DNA from: Domibacillus antri | Lineage (GTDB): Bacteria > Bacillota > Bacilli > Bacillales > Domibacillaceae | Length of the DNA stretch: 64,000 nt | Reading direction: 5' to 3' | Assembly: GCF_001936625.1 (NCBI RefSeq) | Contig: NZ_MSDU01000004.1 | Span: 60,855-124,854 of the forward strand | Part shown: positions 19,268 through 30,400 of the stretch, one piece after another | Numbering within the stretch: the first letter of the stretch is position 1 | Layout of the letters: every line of letters begins with the position of its first letter | Notes under the pieces: model-generated | What the model was told of the DNA's origin: nothing | The model's input: only the letters and a program-made list of their open reading frames with translations | The model's database searches: none | Position numbers and translations under genes: made by a program

Positions 19268-19284
19268 GGTCAAAAAAGGTCAAG
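19268..19284 (+). promoter_or_regulatory. CtsR operator upstream of clpB
   Basis: GGTCAAA-AAA-GGTCAAG is the tandem heptad with three-base spacing expected for CtsR (RGTCAAA-NAN-RGTCAAA), with one mismatch in the last position. It is immediately upstream of the clpB ribosome-binding site, so heat-induced derepression is expected. Confidence 0.85.
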
Positions 19285-19297
19285 GAGGTTTTCGACA

Positions 19298-21883
19298 ATG
19301 AATATGGACAAGATGACATACACAATGCAGGAAGCGCTCGCTGCTGCCCAGCAAAGCGCCGTCGAACGAAACCATTCTGACGTTGATACCGTACATATGA
19401 TGACCGCACTCGTATCAAAAGAAGACGGTCTGTTCAGCCGGATTTTGGAGCGGGCCGGATTGAAAAAAGCCGTAATGCTCCGCTTTTTGCAGCAAGAAAT
19501 TCAAACGAAGCCTTCTATTTCCGGCGATGCACAGTACGGTGCCTATTTATCGAGCGGGCTAAATACATGGTTTCAAAAAGCGGCAGAGAAGCAAAAAGAA
19601 TGGGATGATGCCTATTTATCGGTGGAGCATATGGCTGCGTCGATTTTTTCAGCGGGCAAATCCATCGTGGATTTTTTGAAAAATGAAAATGTGACAGAAA
19701 AAGCAATTTTAGAAGCTATTCATGATATAAGGGGGAATGAGAAGGTGACGACACAAAATCCGGAGGCAGGATATGAGGCCCTGTTGAAATATGGTCGTGA
19801 TTTAGTGGAGGAAGTACGTGCCGGAAAAATTGATCCGGTCATCGGCCGTGATGATGAAATCCGCCATGTCATCCGAATTTTATCGCGAAAAACAAAAAAC
19901 AATCCGGTCTTAATTGGCGAACCGGGAACAGGAAAAACAGCTATTGTTGAAGGGCTCGCCTGGCGGATCGTCCGCAAAGATGTACCGGACGGGCTGAAAG
20001 ATAAGACCATTTTTTCACTCGATATGAGTTCGCTTGTCGCCGGCGCCAAATTTCGCGGAGAGTTTGAAGAGCGGCTAAAAGCGGTTTTAAATGAAGTGAA
20101 GAAAAGCAACGGTAATATTTTATTGTTTATTGATGAAATCCATACTATTGTCGGCGCGGGGAAAACAGAAGGGTCCATGGATGCTGGAAATATGCTCAAA
20201 CCAATGCTTGCACGCGGTGAATTGCACTGCATCGGAGCGACAACGCTTGATGAGCACCGTCAATACATTGAAAAAGACCCGGCACTTGAACGGCGTTTTC
20301 AGCCGGTGCCCGTATCTGAACCGGCCATTGAAGATACGATTTCCATTTTGCGCGGTTTAAAAGAACGGTTTGAAATTCATCATGGGGTCAACATTCATGA
20401 CCGGGCGCTTGTCGCAGCGGCCACATTGTCCAACCGTTACATTACCGACCGCTTTTTACCGGATAAAGCCATTGATCTTGTCGATGAAGCATGTGCGATG
20501 ATCCGTACGGAAATCGACTCAATGCCGACAGAACTTGATGCGGTGATGCGGCGGGTCATGCAGCTTGAAATTGAAGAAGCCGCGCTGCGGAAAGAAAAGG
20601 ATCGGGAAAGTGCGGCACGGCTGGAGCAGATTCAACAAGAACTGGCCGATTTAAAAGAGCAGGCGGATGCAATGAAAGCGCAGTGGATGGGTGAAAAAGA
20701 AGCCATTATGCACGTGAAGGAAAAGCGGAGTGAATTGGACCGTCTGCGCCGGGAACTGGAGGACGCGGAAAGCCGCTATGATTTGAACCGGGCCGCTGAA
20801 CTGCGGCACGGACAAATTCCGGCTGTTGAGAAAGAGCTGGCGGCACTGGAAGCGGAAGCGGCGGAGGAAAAAGACAACCGGCTTCTTCGTGAAGAAGTGA
20901 CGGAAGAAGAAATTGCCTCTATTGTGGCGCGCTGGACGGGGATTCCAGTGACAAAGCTTGTAGAAGGGGAAAGAGAGAAGCTTTTGCGGCTGGAAGAAAT
21001 CCTGCATGAGCGGGTGATCGGACAGGAGGAAGCGGTATCCCTTGTCAGCGATGCAGTACTCCGGGCGCGGGCTGGCATTAAAGATCCAAACCGGCCGATC
21101 GGTTCATTTTTATTTCTCGGTCCGACTGGTGTCGGGAAGACAGAACTGGCGAAGACACTTGCTGACGTTCTGTTTGACAGTGAAGAGCAAATGATCCGAC
21201 TTGATATGTCCGAGTATATGGAAAAACATTCCGTGTCGCGGCTTGTTGGGGCGCCTCCGGGATATGTCGGGTATGAAGAAGGAGGACAGCTGACGGAAGC
21301 GATTCGCCGTCGTCCATATTCGGTAGTGCTGCTCGATGAAGTAGAAAAAGCGCATCCTGATGTCTTTAATATTTTGCTGCAACTGCTCGATGATGGCCGG
21401 ATTACGGATTCACAGGGACGGATGGTCGACTGTAAAAATACCGTTGTCATTATGACATCAAATATTGGCTCGTCTCACTTGCTTGAAGCAGGAGGGAAAG
21501 GAGAGATTCCGGAAGAAGCAAAAAAGAATGTGATGATGCAGCTGCGAAGTCATTTCCGTCCGGAGTTTTTAAACCGTGTGGACGACATTGTCTTGTTTAA
21601 ACCGCTCACGCGTGCCAATTTGATGGGCATTGCCGGGAAACTGCTTGAAGGGCTGGCCGGGCGCCTGTCTGAACGCGGCATTCAGCTGAAAGTAACGGAG
21701 CCCGCAAAAGAGCTTATTGCTGAAGAAGGATATGATCCGGTTTTTGGTGCCCGTCCGTTAAAGCGGTTCATTCAGCGGCAAATTGAAACGAAAGCCGCCC
21801 GCGCTATTATTGCCGGTGAGATTTTGCCGGGCGCGTCAGCCGTTGTAGATGTGGAAAATGGGGAGCTGGTGGTGAAATCATAA
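19298..21883 (+). CDS. clpB: Protein disaggregase ClpB
   Basis: A hexameric Hsp100 ATPase that pulls proteins out of aggregates with DnaK. The 861 residues contain the Clp N domain, a first AAA+ module (Walker A GEPGTGKT near 207), a coiled-coil M-domain rich in charged residues around 400-530, and a second AAA+ module (GPTGVGKT near 608). There is no ClpP-binding loop evident and the middle domain is long, as in ClpB rather than ClpC. The start at 19298 follows AAGGAGG. B. subtilis 168 lacks clpB, so this gene differs from that model. It is controlled by CtsR (operator at 19268). Confidence 0.92.
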   Translation: MNMDKMTYTMQEALAAAQQSAVERNHSDVDTVHMMTALVSKEDGLFSRILERAGLKKAVMLRFLQQEIQTKPSISGDAQYGAYLSSGLNTWFQKAAEKQKEWDDAYLSVEHMAASIFSAGKSIVDFLKNENVTEKAILEAIHDIRGNEKVTTQNPEAGYEALLKYGRDLVEEVRAGKIDPVIGRDDEIRHVIRILSRKTKNNPVLIGEPGTGKTAIVEGLAWRIVRKDVPDGLKDKTIFSLDMSSLVAGAKFRGEFEERLKAVLNEVKKSNGNILLFIDEIHTIVGAGKTEGSMDAGNMLKPMLARGELHCIGATTLDEHRQYIEKDPALERRFQPVPVSEPAIEDTISILRGLKERFEIHHGVNIHDRALVAAATLSNRYITDRFLPDKAIDLVDEACAMIRTEIDSMPTELDAVMRRVMQLEIEEAALRKEKDRESAARLEQIQQELADLKEQADAMKAQWMGEKEAIMHVKEKRSELDRLRRELEDAESRYDLNRAAELRHGQIPAVEKELAALEAEAAEEKDNRLLREEVTEEEIASIVARWTGIPVTKLVEGEREKLLRLEEILHERVIGQEEAVSLVSDAVLRARAGIKDPNRPIGSFLFLGPTGVGKTELAKTLADVLFDSEEQMIRLDMSEYMEKHSVSRLVGAPPGYVGYEEGGQLTEAIRRRPYSVVLLDEVEKAHPDVFNILLQLLDDGRITDSQGRMVDCKNTVVIMTSNIGSSHLLEAGGKGEIPEEAKKNVMMQLRSHFRPEFLNRVDDIVLFKPLTRANLMGIAGKLLEGLAGRLSERGIQLKVTEPAKELIAEEGYDPVFGARPLKRFIQRQIETKAARAIIAGEILPGASAVVDVENGELVVKS

Positions 21884-21914
21884 GAAAGCGGCTTTCCACT
21901 GAGTGCAGGTGGAA

Positions 21915-22045
21915 GGCCGAATTTTGCCCCAATTAGGCCGATTTATCGATAAGAAAGCCGGAATTTATGGGGATTCGGCCCAAATGATCAGGAAACCGGC
22001 CCAAAATGAGAAAATACGGCCCAAACTGCAAGAAATCCGGCTATA
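21915..22045 (+). repeat. GGCC-type repeat array, 20-21-bp period (about seven units)
   Basis: Unit starts fall at 21915, 21936, about 21957, 21977, 21998, 22018 and 22039. Examples are GGCCGATTTATCGATAAG and GGCCCAAATGATCAGGAAAC; the array ends in ATCCGGCTATA. It is related to the array at 15992-16062 and again lies between convergent genes. Confidence 0.7.
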
Positions 22046-22057
22046 GGAATGAGAAAG

Positions 22058-22095
22058 GGAGTGTCTCAATGAAATATTAAGACACTCCTTTTTTT
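22058..22095 (+). terminator. Terminator of clpB
   Basis: GGAGTGTCT pairs with AGACACTCC around a 13-base loop, followed by seven or eight T. The tail overlaps the comZ stop codon. Confidence 0.85.
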
Positions 22096-22279
22096 AATCT
22101 TCCATGATTGCGTCTTTTTTGCCGAGTTCATACGCTTCCTGCATCACACTCATAAACAATCCGAAAAACGGTTCTGCCAGTGCCGGTGAAAATTCAATGC
22201 CGGCTTCTTTCAATTTTTCCTGCGCATCCGGTAAATATTTCATTGCGATTTGCATAAATTCCATACTTTTGTTATCCAT
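22094..22279 (-). CDS. comZ: ComG operon repressor-like protein ComZ
   Basis: A 61-residue protein matching B. subtilis ComZ along its length (SMEFMQIAMKYLPDAQEKL, then EPFFGLFMSVMQEAYELGKKDA). In B. subtilis ComZ lowers comG expression. It lies four bases behind med, reproducing the med-comZ operon, although the pair is inverted relative to fabH compared with B. subtilis. The start is at 22279, with GGGAGA upstream. Confidence 0.85.
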   Translation of the reverse strand: MDNKSMEFMQIAMKYLPDAQEKLKEAGIEFSPALAEPFFGLFMSVMQEAYELGKKDAIMED

Positions 22280-22283
22280 TTGT

Positions 22284-23246
22284 TTATCTCCCTTTTTGTC
22301 CCGGTAATTGACCGGTTTCTTTGTACTCCGTGATAAGCTGCTCCATATCAGCAGCGAATTCAGTATCAATCGTCTCACTGAATGGACTGAGCGAGATGAC
22401 ATTATCCGCAAAGTCAAAATGAACATTCCCTGCAGCGAGTGTTCCTTCCGCAAACTGTCCGGCAACGAGGCTGTACAGACGGTCTACGTGCTGCACCGTA
22501 CTCGTCAGCACCGTCTCTTCGCCGAGGTCGGATTGATCGGACACATAGCCGATTGCCTGAAGATGATGTTCTTTTACTTTCTCAATGACCGGTACATTAT
22601 ATCCGTCACCGGCCGGATAAATGACATCCGCCCCGGCAGCAATCGCTTTGTCTAAAACAGCCAGTGCCGTCTCCGTATCGTCCCAGTTATTCACGTATTC
22701 GGTAATCACACTTACATTTGGATTTTCATAAAGCGCACCGTCGTTAAAGCCCTTTACTTCCGGCTGCCATTGGAATGTCGCAATGACGGCAACCGTGTCC
22801 GTTTTCGATGCGTGCGCCGCTGTCATTCCGCCAAAGAACCCCATCGCATGACCTTCAAATTTTAAGCTGGTTGTATTTTTTCGTTTCGCGTCCCCGTTAA
22901 AGCTGACAAAATGGATATTGGGATAATCGGGCGCAATTTTATTAAAGAAGTCTGCGTATTCCATTCCATGTCCAAAAATAAGGTTGACACCTTTATGGGC
23001 CAGTTCATCCACCGCCCGTTCCGCCAGCGCCTGCGAGTTAATACGCTCTTTATAAAACACATCGACACCATACTCAGATTGAATTTTTAACATGCCTTTA
23101 TAGCCTTTCGTTCCCCATACCTGGTCGCTGATTGTGTCTGTAATCAACATCCCGACACCTGTCATTTGCCCGCTTTCCGGTTCATTACTGCAGCCGGTCA
23201 TAAGTAAAACGGCCAGAGTAAACAGGCTGATCCACTTTTTCATCAT
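22284..23246 (-). CDS. med: Med, BMP-family lipoprotein, positive regulator of comK
   Basis: A 320-residue BMP/PnrA-type substrate-binding lipoprotein. The N-terminal signal MMKKWISLFTLAVLLMTGCS has a lipobox LMTGC. The body reads as a periplasmic-binding fold (GMLITDTISDQVWGTKGYKG, FGHGMEYADFF, GADVIYPAGDG). B. subtilis Med stimulates comK expression; whether it binds a nucleoside is unknown. GGAGAGA is placed six bases before the ATG. Confidence 0.85.
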   Translation of the reverse strand: MMKKWISLFTLAVLLMTGCSNEPESGQMTGVGMLITDTISDQVWGTKGYKGMLKIQSEYGVDVFYKERINSQALAERAVDELAHKGVNLIFGHGMEYADFFNKIAPDYPNIHFVSFNGDAKRKNTTSLKFEGHAMGFFGGMTAAHASKTDTVAVIATFQWQPEVKGFNDGALYENPNVSVITEYVNNWDDTETALAVLDKAIAAGADVIYPAGDGYNVPVIEKVKEHHLQAIGYVSDQSDLGEETVLTSTVQHVDRLYSLVAGQFAEGTLAAGNVHFDFADNVISLSPFSETIDTEFAADMEQLITEYKETGQLPGQKGR

Positions 23247-23394
23247 CTTGTTCTCTCCTATAGGTCTGTGCGTTCCTTTTTTATTTTACCGTAAAAATCG
23301 TCAAGAAAAAGAAAAACTTTTCTATGCCGCGTCTTCTGTATTATGCTAATATTATGGACAGAGTACATAAAAATGAAGTGAAGGAGGTTCTTCT

Positions 23395-23577
23395 GTGCAA
23401 TATATTATGACATTTATTTGGACGCTTATTTTGTCTGAAATGGTTGTATATGTTGTTTCATCGATGAACAGTGCTGTTTTTCATGTTGAAACGGGCGTCT
23501 TAATCGCTGTGGTTGTGACGATTTTGTTATTCATTTTGACAGCGCTGATTCCAAATGATCCAATTGAAAAACACTAA
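23395..23577 (+). CDS. yjzD: YjzD, DUF2929 membrane micro-protein
   Basis: A 60-residue protein with two hydrophobic segments (YIMTFIWTLILSEMVVYVV and VLIAVVVTILLFILTALI), like B. subtilis YjzD. GTG start with AAGGAGG about seven bases before. It precedes fabH, the same relative position as in B. subtilis. Function unknown. Confidence 0.75.
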   Translation: MQYIMTFIWTLILSEMVVYVVSSMNSAVFHVETGVLIAVVVTILLFILTALIPNDPIEKH

Positions 23578-23586
23578 GTAACGAAG

Positions 23587-23617
23587 GCGGGTTCCTGTTT
23601 ATGGGGATCCGCTTTTT
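23587..23617 (+). terminator. Terminator of yjzD
   Basis: GCGGGTTCC pairs with GGGGATCCGC (two wobble pairs), then TTTTT. Confidence 0.65.
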
Positions 23618-23654
23618 GTTTTCCTATTGCAATCATGAACTATTTTCAGTAAAA

Positions 23655-23671
23655 TTAGTACCAAGTCATAA
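23655..23671. promoter_or_regulatory. FapR operator of fabH-fabF
   Basis: TTAGTACCAAGTCATAA matches the FapR site type (TTAGTACC followed by a degenerate inverse half). FapR represses fatty-acid genes and is released by malonyl-CoA. A further ATTACTAAT about 15 bases downstream makes a larger inverted repeat. Confidence 0.75.
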
Positions 23672-23712
23672 TAATTGATATTACTAATGTGTGTGAAAGA
23701 AGGTGCGTTTTG

Positions 23713-24645
23713 ATGAACGCTGGAATATGGGGAATGGGCCGCTACGTTCCGGATCACGTTGTAACAAATGCGGATTTGGAAAAAAAGATGGATACGTCCG
23801 ATGAATGGATCCGGACGCGGACAGGGATTGAAGAACGCCGGATTGCCGGTGATGAGATCACCACGTCTTATATGGCGGTAAAAGCAGCGGAAAAAGCGAT
23901 CGAGAATGCTGGGATTCAGCCGGAAGAGATTGGCCTCATCATTACAGCGACCGTTACACCGGATTACAATTTTCCTTCTGTATCCTGCATGATTCAGCAT
24001 GAAATCGGTGCGGTGCATGCAGCGGCGATGGATGTCAGCGCGGCGTGCGCCGGCTTTATGTACGGTATCATTACCGGAAAGCAGTTTGTAGAAACAGGCA
24101 CGTATAAACATGTCCTTGTCATCGGAGCAGAAAAACTGTCAAAAGTCATTAACTGGGAGGATCGCAACACCGCTGTCTTGTTTGGAGACGGAGCGGGAGC
24201 GGCTGTCCTTGGGCCTGTTTCAGACGGACGCGGTATTCTTTCCTTTGAGCTGGGTGCGGATGGGCGCGGGGTCAAGCATTTATATCAGGATGAATATGTG
24301 AAAATGAATGGCCGGGAAGTCTTTAAATTTGCGGTGCGTCAAATGGGTGAGTCGTCCATTAGTGTGCTTGAAAAAGCCGGTTTAACAAAAGAAGATGTCG
24401 ATTTTCTCATGCCGCATCAAGCTAATATCCGCATTATGGAATCGGCACGGGAACGGCTTGGTTTACCGCCGGAAAAAATGTCTGTCACCGTGAATCAATT
24501 TGGGAATACATCGTCCGCGTCCATTCCCATTACGTTTGTAGAAGAGCTGGAACAGGGTAAAATAAAAGAGGACGACGTCATTGTGATGGTAGGGTTTGGC
24601 GGCGGCTTAACGTGGGGCGCCATCGCAATGAAGTGGGGACGCTAA
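23713..24645 (+). CDS. fabH: 3-oxoacyl-ACP synthase III (FabH)
   Basis: Condenses an acyl-CoA primer with malonyl-ACP to start fatty-acid synthesis; FabH specificity sets the branched-chain pattern in Bacillus. 310 residues, with the catalytic triad visible: Cys in [12 protein letters not shown], His in [10 protein letters not shown] and Asn in [22 protein letters not shown] precedes the ATG at 23713. It is followed by fabF and preceded by a FapR operator, like B. subtilis fabHA-fabF. Confidence 0.95.
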   Translation: MNAGIWGMGRYVPDHVVTNADLEKKMDTSDEWIRTRTGIEERRIAGDEITTSYMAVKAAEKAIENAGIQPEEIGLIITATVTPDYNFPSVSCMIQHEIGAVHAAAMDVSAACAGFMYGIITGKQFVETGTYKHVLVIGAEKLSKVINWEDRNTAVLFGDGAGAAVLGPVSDGRGILSFELGADGRGVKHLYQDEYVKMNGREVFKFAVRQMGESSISVLEKAGLTKEDVDFLMPHQANIRIMESARERLGLPPEKMSVTVNQFGNTSSASIPITFVEELEQGKIKEDDVIVMVGFGGGLTWGAIAMKWGR

Positions 24646-24674
24646 TTACGGATTAAATCAAAGAGGTGGAGAAC

Positions 24675-25916
24675 GTGGAAAAGCGAAGAGTAGTCATTAC
24701 CGGTCTTGGCATTGTCTCGCCGGTGGGCAATACAGTGGAAGAAGCGTGGAACAGCGTTACAACGGGAAAAAGCGGTATTAAGCCGTTAACGAGGCTGAAT
24801 GCGGATGATTATCCGGCAAAGGTTGCGGCAGAAATCCGTGACTTTGATCCGGAGCAGTTTGTTGAAAAGAAAGAAGCGCGAAAAATGGACCGCTTTACGC
24901 AGTTTGCCGTGGCGGCAGCGAAAATGGCTGTAGCAGATGCAAAACTGGAAATCAACGACGAAAATGCGGGCCGTATTGGTGTATGGGTCGGATCTGGTAT
25001 TGGTGGAATGGAAACATTTGAAAGTCAATATAAAACCTTTTTGGAGCGCGGTTACCGCCGCGTCAGCCCGTTTTTCGTTCCGATGATGATTCCGGATATG
25101 GCGGCCGGCCAGGTCTCGATTTATCTCGGCGCAAAAGGCGTAAATTCCTGTACGGTGACAGCATGTGCAACAGGCACAAACTCCATCGGCGATGCCTTTA
25201 AAGTCATACAGCGCGGCGATGCGGACGCCATGATTACAGGCGGAACAGAAGCGCCGATTACGCAAATGTCTGTGGCTGGTTTCTGCGCAAATACGGCGTT
25301 ATCGACGAATCCGGATCCTGAAACAGCCAGCCGTCCGTTCGACTCGAACCGTGATGGATTTGTCATCGGTGAAGGAGCGGGAATTGTCGTTTTGGAAGAG
25401 CTGGAACATGCGAAAAAACGAGGCGCAGCGATTTATGCGGAAATTGTTGGCTACGGATCAACGGGTGATGCGCATCATATTACAGCGCCGGCACCGGATG
25501 GGGAAGGCGGCGCTCGCGCTATGAAAATGGCGATTGACGATGCAGGTCTTGCGCCGTCAGACATCGATTACATTAACGCACACGGTACAAGCACCCCGTA
25601 CAACGACAAATTTGAAACGGCAGCGATCAAAACCGTTTTCGGCGATCATGCACAAAAGCTTGCCATCAGCTCAACAAAATCAATGACAGGCCACCTTCTT
25701 GGGGCAGCGGGCGGCGTGGAAGCCATTTTCACAGCTCTTGCCATTAAAAATGACCTGGTGCCGCCGACCATTAATTTAGTCAATCCAGATCCGGAATGTG
25801 ATCTCGATTATGTGCCGAATGAAGCACGCAAGCAGGAAGTGCGCGCTGCGATGAGCAATTCACTCGGATTTGGCGGCCACAATGCAACGATCGTGTTAAC
25901 TCAATATAACGATTAA
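24675..25916 (+). CDS. fabF: 3-oxoacyl-ACP synthase II (FabF)
   Basis: The elongating condensing enzyme of type II fatty-acid synthesis. The active-site Cys lies in [14 protein letters not shown], the two histidines in [11 protein letters not shown] and [14 protein letters not shown], and the C-terminal loop [11 protein letters not shown] is typical. 413 residues from the GTG at 24675, which follows AGAGGTGGA; an in-frame GTG at 24666 is less well placed. It is cotranscribed with fabH (29-base gap) and ends in a strong terminator. Confidence 0.95.
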   Translation: MEKRRVVITGLGIVSPVGNTVEEAWNSVTTGKSGIKPLTRLNADDYPAKVAAEIRDFDPEQFVEKKEARKMDRFTQFAVAAAKMAVADAKLEINDENAGRIGVWVGSGIGGMETFESQYKTFLERGYRRVSPFFVPMMIPDMAAGQVSIYLGAKGVNSCTVTACATGTNSIGDAFKVIQRGDADAMITGGTEAPITQMSVAGFCANTALSTNPDPETASRPFDSNRDGFVIGEGAGIVVLEELEHAKKRGAAIYAEIVGYGSTGDAHHITAPAPDGEGGARAMKMAIDDAGLAPSDIDYINAHGTSTPYNDKFETAAIKTVFGDHAQKLAISSTKSMTGHLLGAAGGVEAIFTALAIKNDLVPPTINLVNPDPECDLDYVPNEARKQEVRAAMSNSLGFGGHNATIVLTQYND

Positions 25917-25918
25917 AG

Positions 25919-25948
25919 AAAAAAACAGGCCTCGGCCTGTTTTTTTTG
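25919..25948 (+). terminator. Terminator of fabHF
   Basis: AAAAACAGGCC and GGCCTGTTTTT form a perfect stem with a two-base loop region, then a T run. Confidence 0.9.
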
Positions 25949-25997
25949 TCCTCTTATCGCATATACATACAGGACAAGCAGGCAGGGGCGTGATTGG

Positions 25998-26186
25998 ATG
26001 CGATTTTTCATCTTTTTAACAGGATTTGGTTTTGCTGTTACCGGCGGTGTCAGTTTTATCATGTATTTTAATTTGCTGGCCGCAGGCATGACATGGCCGG
26101 ATTATGCTTCATTTACCTTAAGGCGCCCGGAATGTAATTTATTTTTCGTTGGCTGGATACTCATTTTTTTCGGATTAAAAGAATAA
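25998..26186 (+). CDS. Small membrane protein (62 aa)
   Basis: Two hydrophobic segments (FFIFLTGFGFAVTGGVSFIM and LFFVGWILIFFGL) with a short polar middle. GGGGCGTGATTGG precedes the ATG. The position between fabF and yjbA suggests a conserved Bacillaceae small protein, but I do not recognise a named family. Confidence 0.6.
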   Translation: MRFFIFLTGFGFAVTGGVSFIMYFNLLAAGMTWPDYASFTLRRPECNLFFVGWILIFFGLKE

Positions 26187-26242
26187 ATTAACGAAAACGT
26201 GACGATAATGTGCCCATAAAAAGGAAATCAAGGAGGAATTTG

Positions 26243-26983
26243 ATGCTGTACCTTCATGATGTGTGGGTAAACTGGTTTGAGGGAGAAGAAAACGGCTGCA
26301 ACGTGTGCCCGTTCCATGAGTGGCGAAAAGATGATGGAATGATGCTGCTCGATCAGGTCCCGGTTGTGATTGTAAGAAAACAGGCAATGGATTATATTGA
26401 AAATACCCTCGGAGAGCTGCCGGAGGATTTATTGAAAAAAGTCGAAAGCAAAGCGTTTATCCGTAAAGGAAGCAAGAGAGAGATGATGGAATACTGCTTT
26501 ATTGCTTCGGACGGAGACCGTACGATGGCCATTGAGACGATGGGATATCGTGTAGCGGTGAAGAAAAGCCGGATCATGCCGCAGCATGAATTGATTGTCC
26601 GTGAAATGGCGGACTGCCATGCAGCAGAACCGTTTTATTTTCCGGAAATAACGGATAAAACATACAGCCTGACCGAACCGGCTCCGGAATGGATGACTGG
26701 ACTTACAAGAAAAGAACGACAATTGAAGCAGCTGCTGTTAATGGCAGTCGATCAACTGATTTCATCAGGAAATGAATCGGAATTGAAGTATTGGTTTACA
26801 GAATGGGCGCCGGACCGTTATGAATCCATCCGGAAAATGGAGTTGGGAGAAGTGGCTGAGCAATTTAGTAAAGCGGTAACATTGGGCTGGAGTGCGAGAC
26901 ACGAGCTGTTATGCAGTCAAATTATTAAAGGAAGACCGTTTTTTGAAAAAATGTATGCACATGAAATGAGCTTTGCCTCGTAA
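26243..26983 (+). CDS. yjbA: UPF0736 protein YjbA
   Basis: A cytoplasmic protein of about 246 residues, beginning MLYLHDVWVNWFEGEENG, the signature of YjbA (UPF0736/DUF3603). Function unknown. The ATG at 26243 follows AAGGAGGAA. It lies convergent to trpS, with a shared hairpin in between. Confidence 0.85.
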   Translation: MLYLHDVWVNWFEGEENGCNVCPFHEWRKDDGMMLLDQVPVVIVRKQAMDYIENTLGELPEDLLKKVESKAFIRKGSKREMMEYCFIASDGDRTMAIETMGYRVAVKKSRIMPQHELIVREMADCHAAEPFYFPEITDKTYSLTEPAPEWMTGLTRKERQLKQLLLMAVDQLISSGNESELKYWFTEWAPDRYESIRKMELGEVAEQFSKAVTLGWSARHELLCSQIIKGRPFFEKMYAHEMSFAS

Positions 26984-27000
26984 AAAAACAGCATTAAAAA

Positions 27001-27031
27001 AGCACCTCAGCCGGCTGGGCTGGGTGTTTTT

Positions 27032-27033
<2 letters not shown>
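27001..27033 (+). terminator. Terminator of yjbA
   Basis: CACC.CAGCC pairs with GGCTG.GGTG, then seven T; the T run reaches the trpS stop codon. Confidence 0.75.
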
Positions 27034-28024
<991 letters not shown>

Positions 28025-28059
28025 TCAAATTCACTTCGCTTCATCTTATTATGAGTTTG

Positions 28060-28088
28060 ATTATAAACAAATCAGACTGAATATTCAA
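28060..28088 (-). promoter_or_regulatory. SigA-type promoter of trpS
   Basis: On the minus strand TTGAAT, a 17-base spacer and a perfect TATAAT (plus-strand 28060-28065). Confidence 0.75.
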
Positions 28089-28175
28089 GAAGCGCCCGGC
28101 TGTTATCAAGAAGGGAATATGGGTATACTAAAAGAGGAACTGTTCCAAAAATATCGTTTCATAAAGGAGAAATGC

Positions 28176-28757
28176 ATGAATTGGTATGAAAAATTGAATC
28201 AATATTTTCCGATCGAAGAAATGAAATCGAAAGAACAGATGAATTTGCTGTTGAAAGAACGCGGTGATGTGTACCGCAAAGATGAAGGGCCGAATCACGT
28301 TCTTATTTACGTGGAGTTTAACGGGTTTGTTTTTGTCGACTATTTGTTCGTGTCATCCAAGGCACGCGGACAGGGACTGGGGAAAAAGCTGATCAATAAA
28401 CTGAAGTCGAAAAACAAACCGGTCATTCTCGAGGTTGAACCTGTACAGTACGAAGATACCGATACAGGGAAACGACTCCGTTTTTATGCGCGGGAAGGAT
28501 TCCGCCATGCATCGAAAATCGGCTATCGCCGCCGTTCACTGGCAACAGGAGAAGAAACGGTTCTTGAAATTTTATATTGGAGCCCGGATGAAGCGGATGA
28601 GGAAGCAATTTATGAAGCGATGGTGAAAACATACCGTGACATTCACAAATACAAAGATGAGCAAATATACGGCGCTCCCTTCGCCCCTGTTGATCGGACG
28701 CTTTCATTTGAAGAAGAGCGAAACGAAGACATCTTAAAGCCATTCAGCCCTGTTTAA
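28176..28757 (+). CDS. yjbC: GNAT-type acetyltransferase YjbC
   Basis: 193 residues with a GNAT core: VFVDYLFVSSKARGQGLGKKLI holds the acetyl-CoA loop (RGQGLGK). In B. subtilis yjbC is linked with spx in a stress-responsive region; the substrate is unknown. The start at 28176 follows AAGGAGA; a frame extension further upstream overlaps the trpS promoter and is not credible. Confidence 0.8.
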   Translation: MNWYEKLNQYFPIEEMKSKEQMNLLLKERGDVYRKDEGPNHVLIYVEFNGFVFVDYLFVSSKARGQGLGKKLINKLKSKNKPVILEVEPVQYEDTDTGKRLRFYAREGFRHASKIGYRRRSLATGEETVLEILYWSPDEADEEAIYEAMVKTYRDIHKYKDEQIYGAPFAPVDRTLSFEEERNEDILKPFSPV

Positions 28758-28993
28758 ATTTTTTTGATTTTGACGTTTAGCTGACACATTCCTCGGGTAC
28801 AATGTAATTGTGAAGAATAAACAAAGAATTTTTACGATATAATGAAAATGGTATTCATTGATTGACAAGACATGGTATAATACATATGTAGCCGGTTGTT
28901 GAGGAGTTTCACTACTATTTGAAATCTCCATGAACGTTCAATTCCTCAAAATGACAGGTATTATACATTTTAATTAAGGAGTGTGAATGAGGA
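28758..28993 (+). promoter_or_regulatory. Upstream region of spx
   Basis: This 236-base gap holds an extended -10 element TGGTATAAT (28874-28882), another TATAAT at 28838-28843, and an imperfect inverted repeat, GGAGTTTCA and TGAAATCTCC, around 28902-28930 in the leader. B. subtilis spx has several stress promoters and repressor sites here; I cannot assign those individually. Confidence 0.5.
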
Positions 28994-29389
28994 ATGGTTA
29001 CACTATACACATCACCTAGCTGCACATCTTGCCGTAAAGCAAAAGCGTGGCTGGAAGAGCATGAAATTCCTTACGTGGAACGCAATATTTTCTCTGAACC
29101 GTTAAGTATTGACGAGATTAAAGAGATATTGCGTATGACGGAGGACGGAACGGATGAAATCATTTCAACACGTTCAAAAATTTTCCAAAAATTGAATGTT
29201 GATCTTGAAACGCTCCCTCTTCAAGATTTGTTTGAATTGATTCGTCAAAACCCGGGATTGCTGCGCCGTCCAATTATCATGGATGAAAAGCGTTTGCAAG
29301 TCGGTTACAACGAAGATGAGATTCGCCGCTTCTTACCGCGGAAAGTCCGCACGTTCCAGCTGCTTGAAGCACAGCGTATGGTTAACTGA
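28994..29389 (+). CDS. spxA: Global stress regulator Spx
   Basis: ArsC-like regulator that binds the RNA polymerase alpha C-terminal domain and controls the disulfide-stress response. 131 residues with the redox switch CTSC at residues 10-13 and a near-identical B. subtilis sequence ([20 protein letters not shown]). Spx is degraded by ClpXP with the adaptor YjbH, encoded 5 kb downstream. A strong terminator follows. Confidence 0.95.
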   Translation: MVTLYTSPSCTSCRKAKAWLEEHEIPYVERNIFSEPLSIDEIKEILRMTEDGTDEIISTRSKIFQKLNVDLETLPLQDLFELIRQNPGLLRRPIIMDEKRLQVGYNEDEIRRFLPRKVRTFQLLEAQRMVN

Positions 29390-29393
29390 CAAA

Positions 29394-29429
29394 GAAAAAA
29401 TTCCTGCCATGCATGCAGGAATTTTTTTT
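29394..29429 (+). terminator. Terminator of spx
   Basis: AAAATTCCTGC pairs with GCAGGAATTTT around ATGCAT, then a T run. Confidence 0.9.
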
Positions 29430-29603
29430 GTCCAATTCACTTGAATAAATCAAAAAATTCAGATAGAATGTGCAGACAGCCCACCGTTTTGGAGTCTTTC
29501 TATTTTCCTTTATGACGTGTTTATCATACAATAGAACAAAGGGATAAGGATTTTGATTCCGCATACCCGACAACCCTCTAAATGGAAGGGAGAGACCGCA
29601 ATT

Positions 29604-30245
29604 ATGGAAATCGAACGCATTAACGAGAATACGGTGAAGTTTTTCATATCGTATGTTGATATAGAAGAACGGGGCTTTGACCGCGAAGAAATCTGGTACA
29701 ACCGGGAACGCAGCGAAGAACTGTTCTGGGATATGATGGAGGAAGTCCACGATGAAGAAGATTTCACGGTGGACGGACCACTCTGGATTCAAGTGCATGC
29801 ACTTGATAAAGGGCTGGAGATTTTAGTGACACAGGCAAATTTGACGAAGGACGGCCAGCGGCTTGAATTGCCGTTTACGAGTGACAAGCTTGATGTGGAA
29901 GGACAGATTGAAGACTTGCTTGAAGAACATTTTAACCGTGCAGAAGAAGACGATGCACCGCTCGATTTCGTTCTTTCATTCCAGGACTTTGAAGATGTCA
30001 TTGCGCTAAGCAGTCGCGGCGGTCTCGATCATTTGACGACATCGCTGTATGCGCATGAAAACCGCTACTATTTATTTGTTGAATTTGATGAAGAGCGGTT
30101 TGAGGAAGAAGACATTGATGATGCGCTCAGCATTTTGCTTGAATATACGCATGAATCCCGAATGACCATCCATACACTTCAGGAGTACGGAAAATGTGTC
30201 ATGACGGAAAACGTCTTTGAAACCGTACGCCAATATTTTTCATAA
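29604..30245 (+). CDS. mecA: Adaptor protein MecA
   Basis: ClpC adaptor that targets ComK for degradation and keeps competence off. 213 residues: N-terminal MEIERINENTVKFFISYVD, an acidic linker, and a C-terminal ClpC-binding domain (LEYGHESRMTIHTLQEYGK-like end). The start at 29604 is the usual MecA N-terminus, downstream of GGGAGAG. The gene lies between spx and coiA, as in B. subtilis. Confidence 0.93.
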   Translation: MEIERINENTVKFFISYVDIEERGFDREEIWYNRERSEELFWDMMEEVHDEEDFTVDGPLWIQVHALDKGLEILVTQANLTKDGQRLELPFTSDKLDVEGQIEDLLEEHFNRAEEDDAPLDFVLSFQDFEDVIALSSRGGLDHLTTSLYAHENRYYLFVEFDEERFEEEDIDDALSILLEYTHESRMTIHTLQEYGKCVMTENVFETVRQYFS

Positions 30246-30248
30246 TGA

Positions 30249-30282
30249 ACATCCTCTTGATCGCTCAAGAGGATGTTTTTTT
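30249..30282 (+). terminator. Terminator of mecA
   Basis: A perfect 12-bp stem, ACATCCTCTTGA with TCAAGAGGATGT, loop TCGC, then a T run. Confidence 0.92.
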
Positions 30283-30400
30283 GTAGAGCGGGCCGGATTA
30301 CCTGTAAGGACCGGGAAGCATTTTCAAGGTTATAAATTATGTTTTAAAGGATTTTTAAGGTTCTTGTCGAATAGTGTATTGGTGAAAGGAGATGGTTTTT

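Noticed and set aside
23599..24111. 170-codon open frame opposite fabH
   Set aside because: Lies antisense to the conserved FabH coding sequence and shows basic, Arg/His-rich shadow composition.
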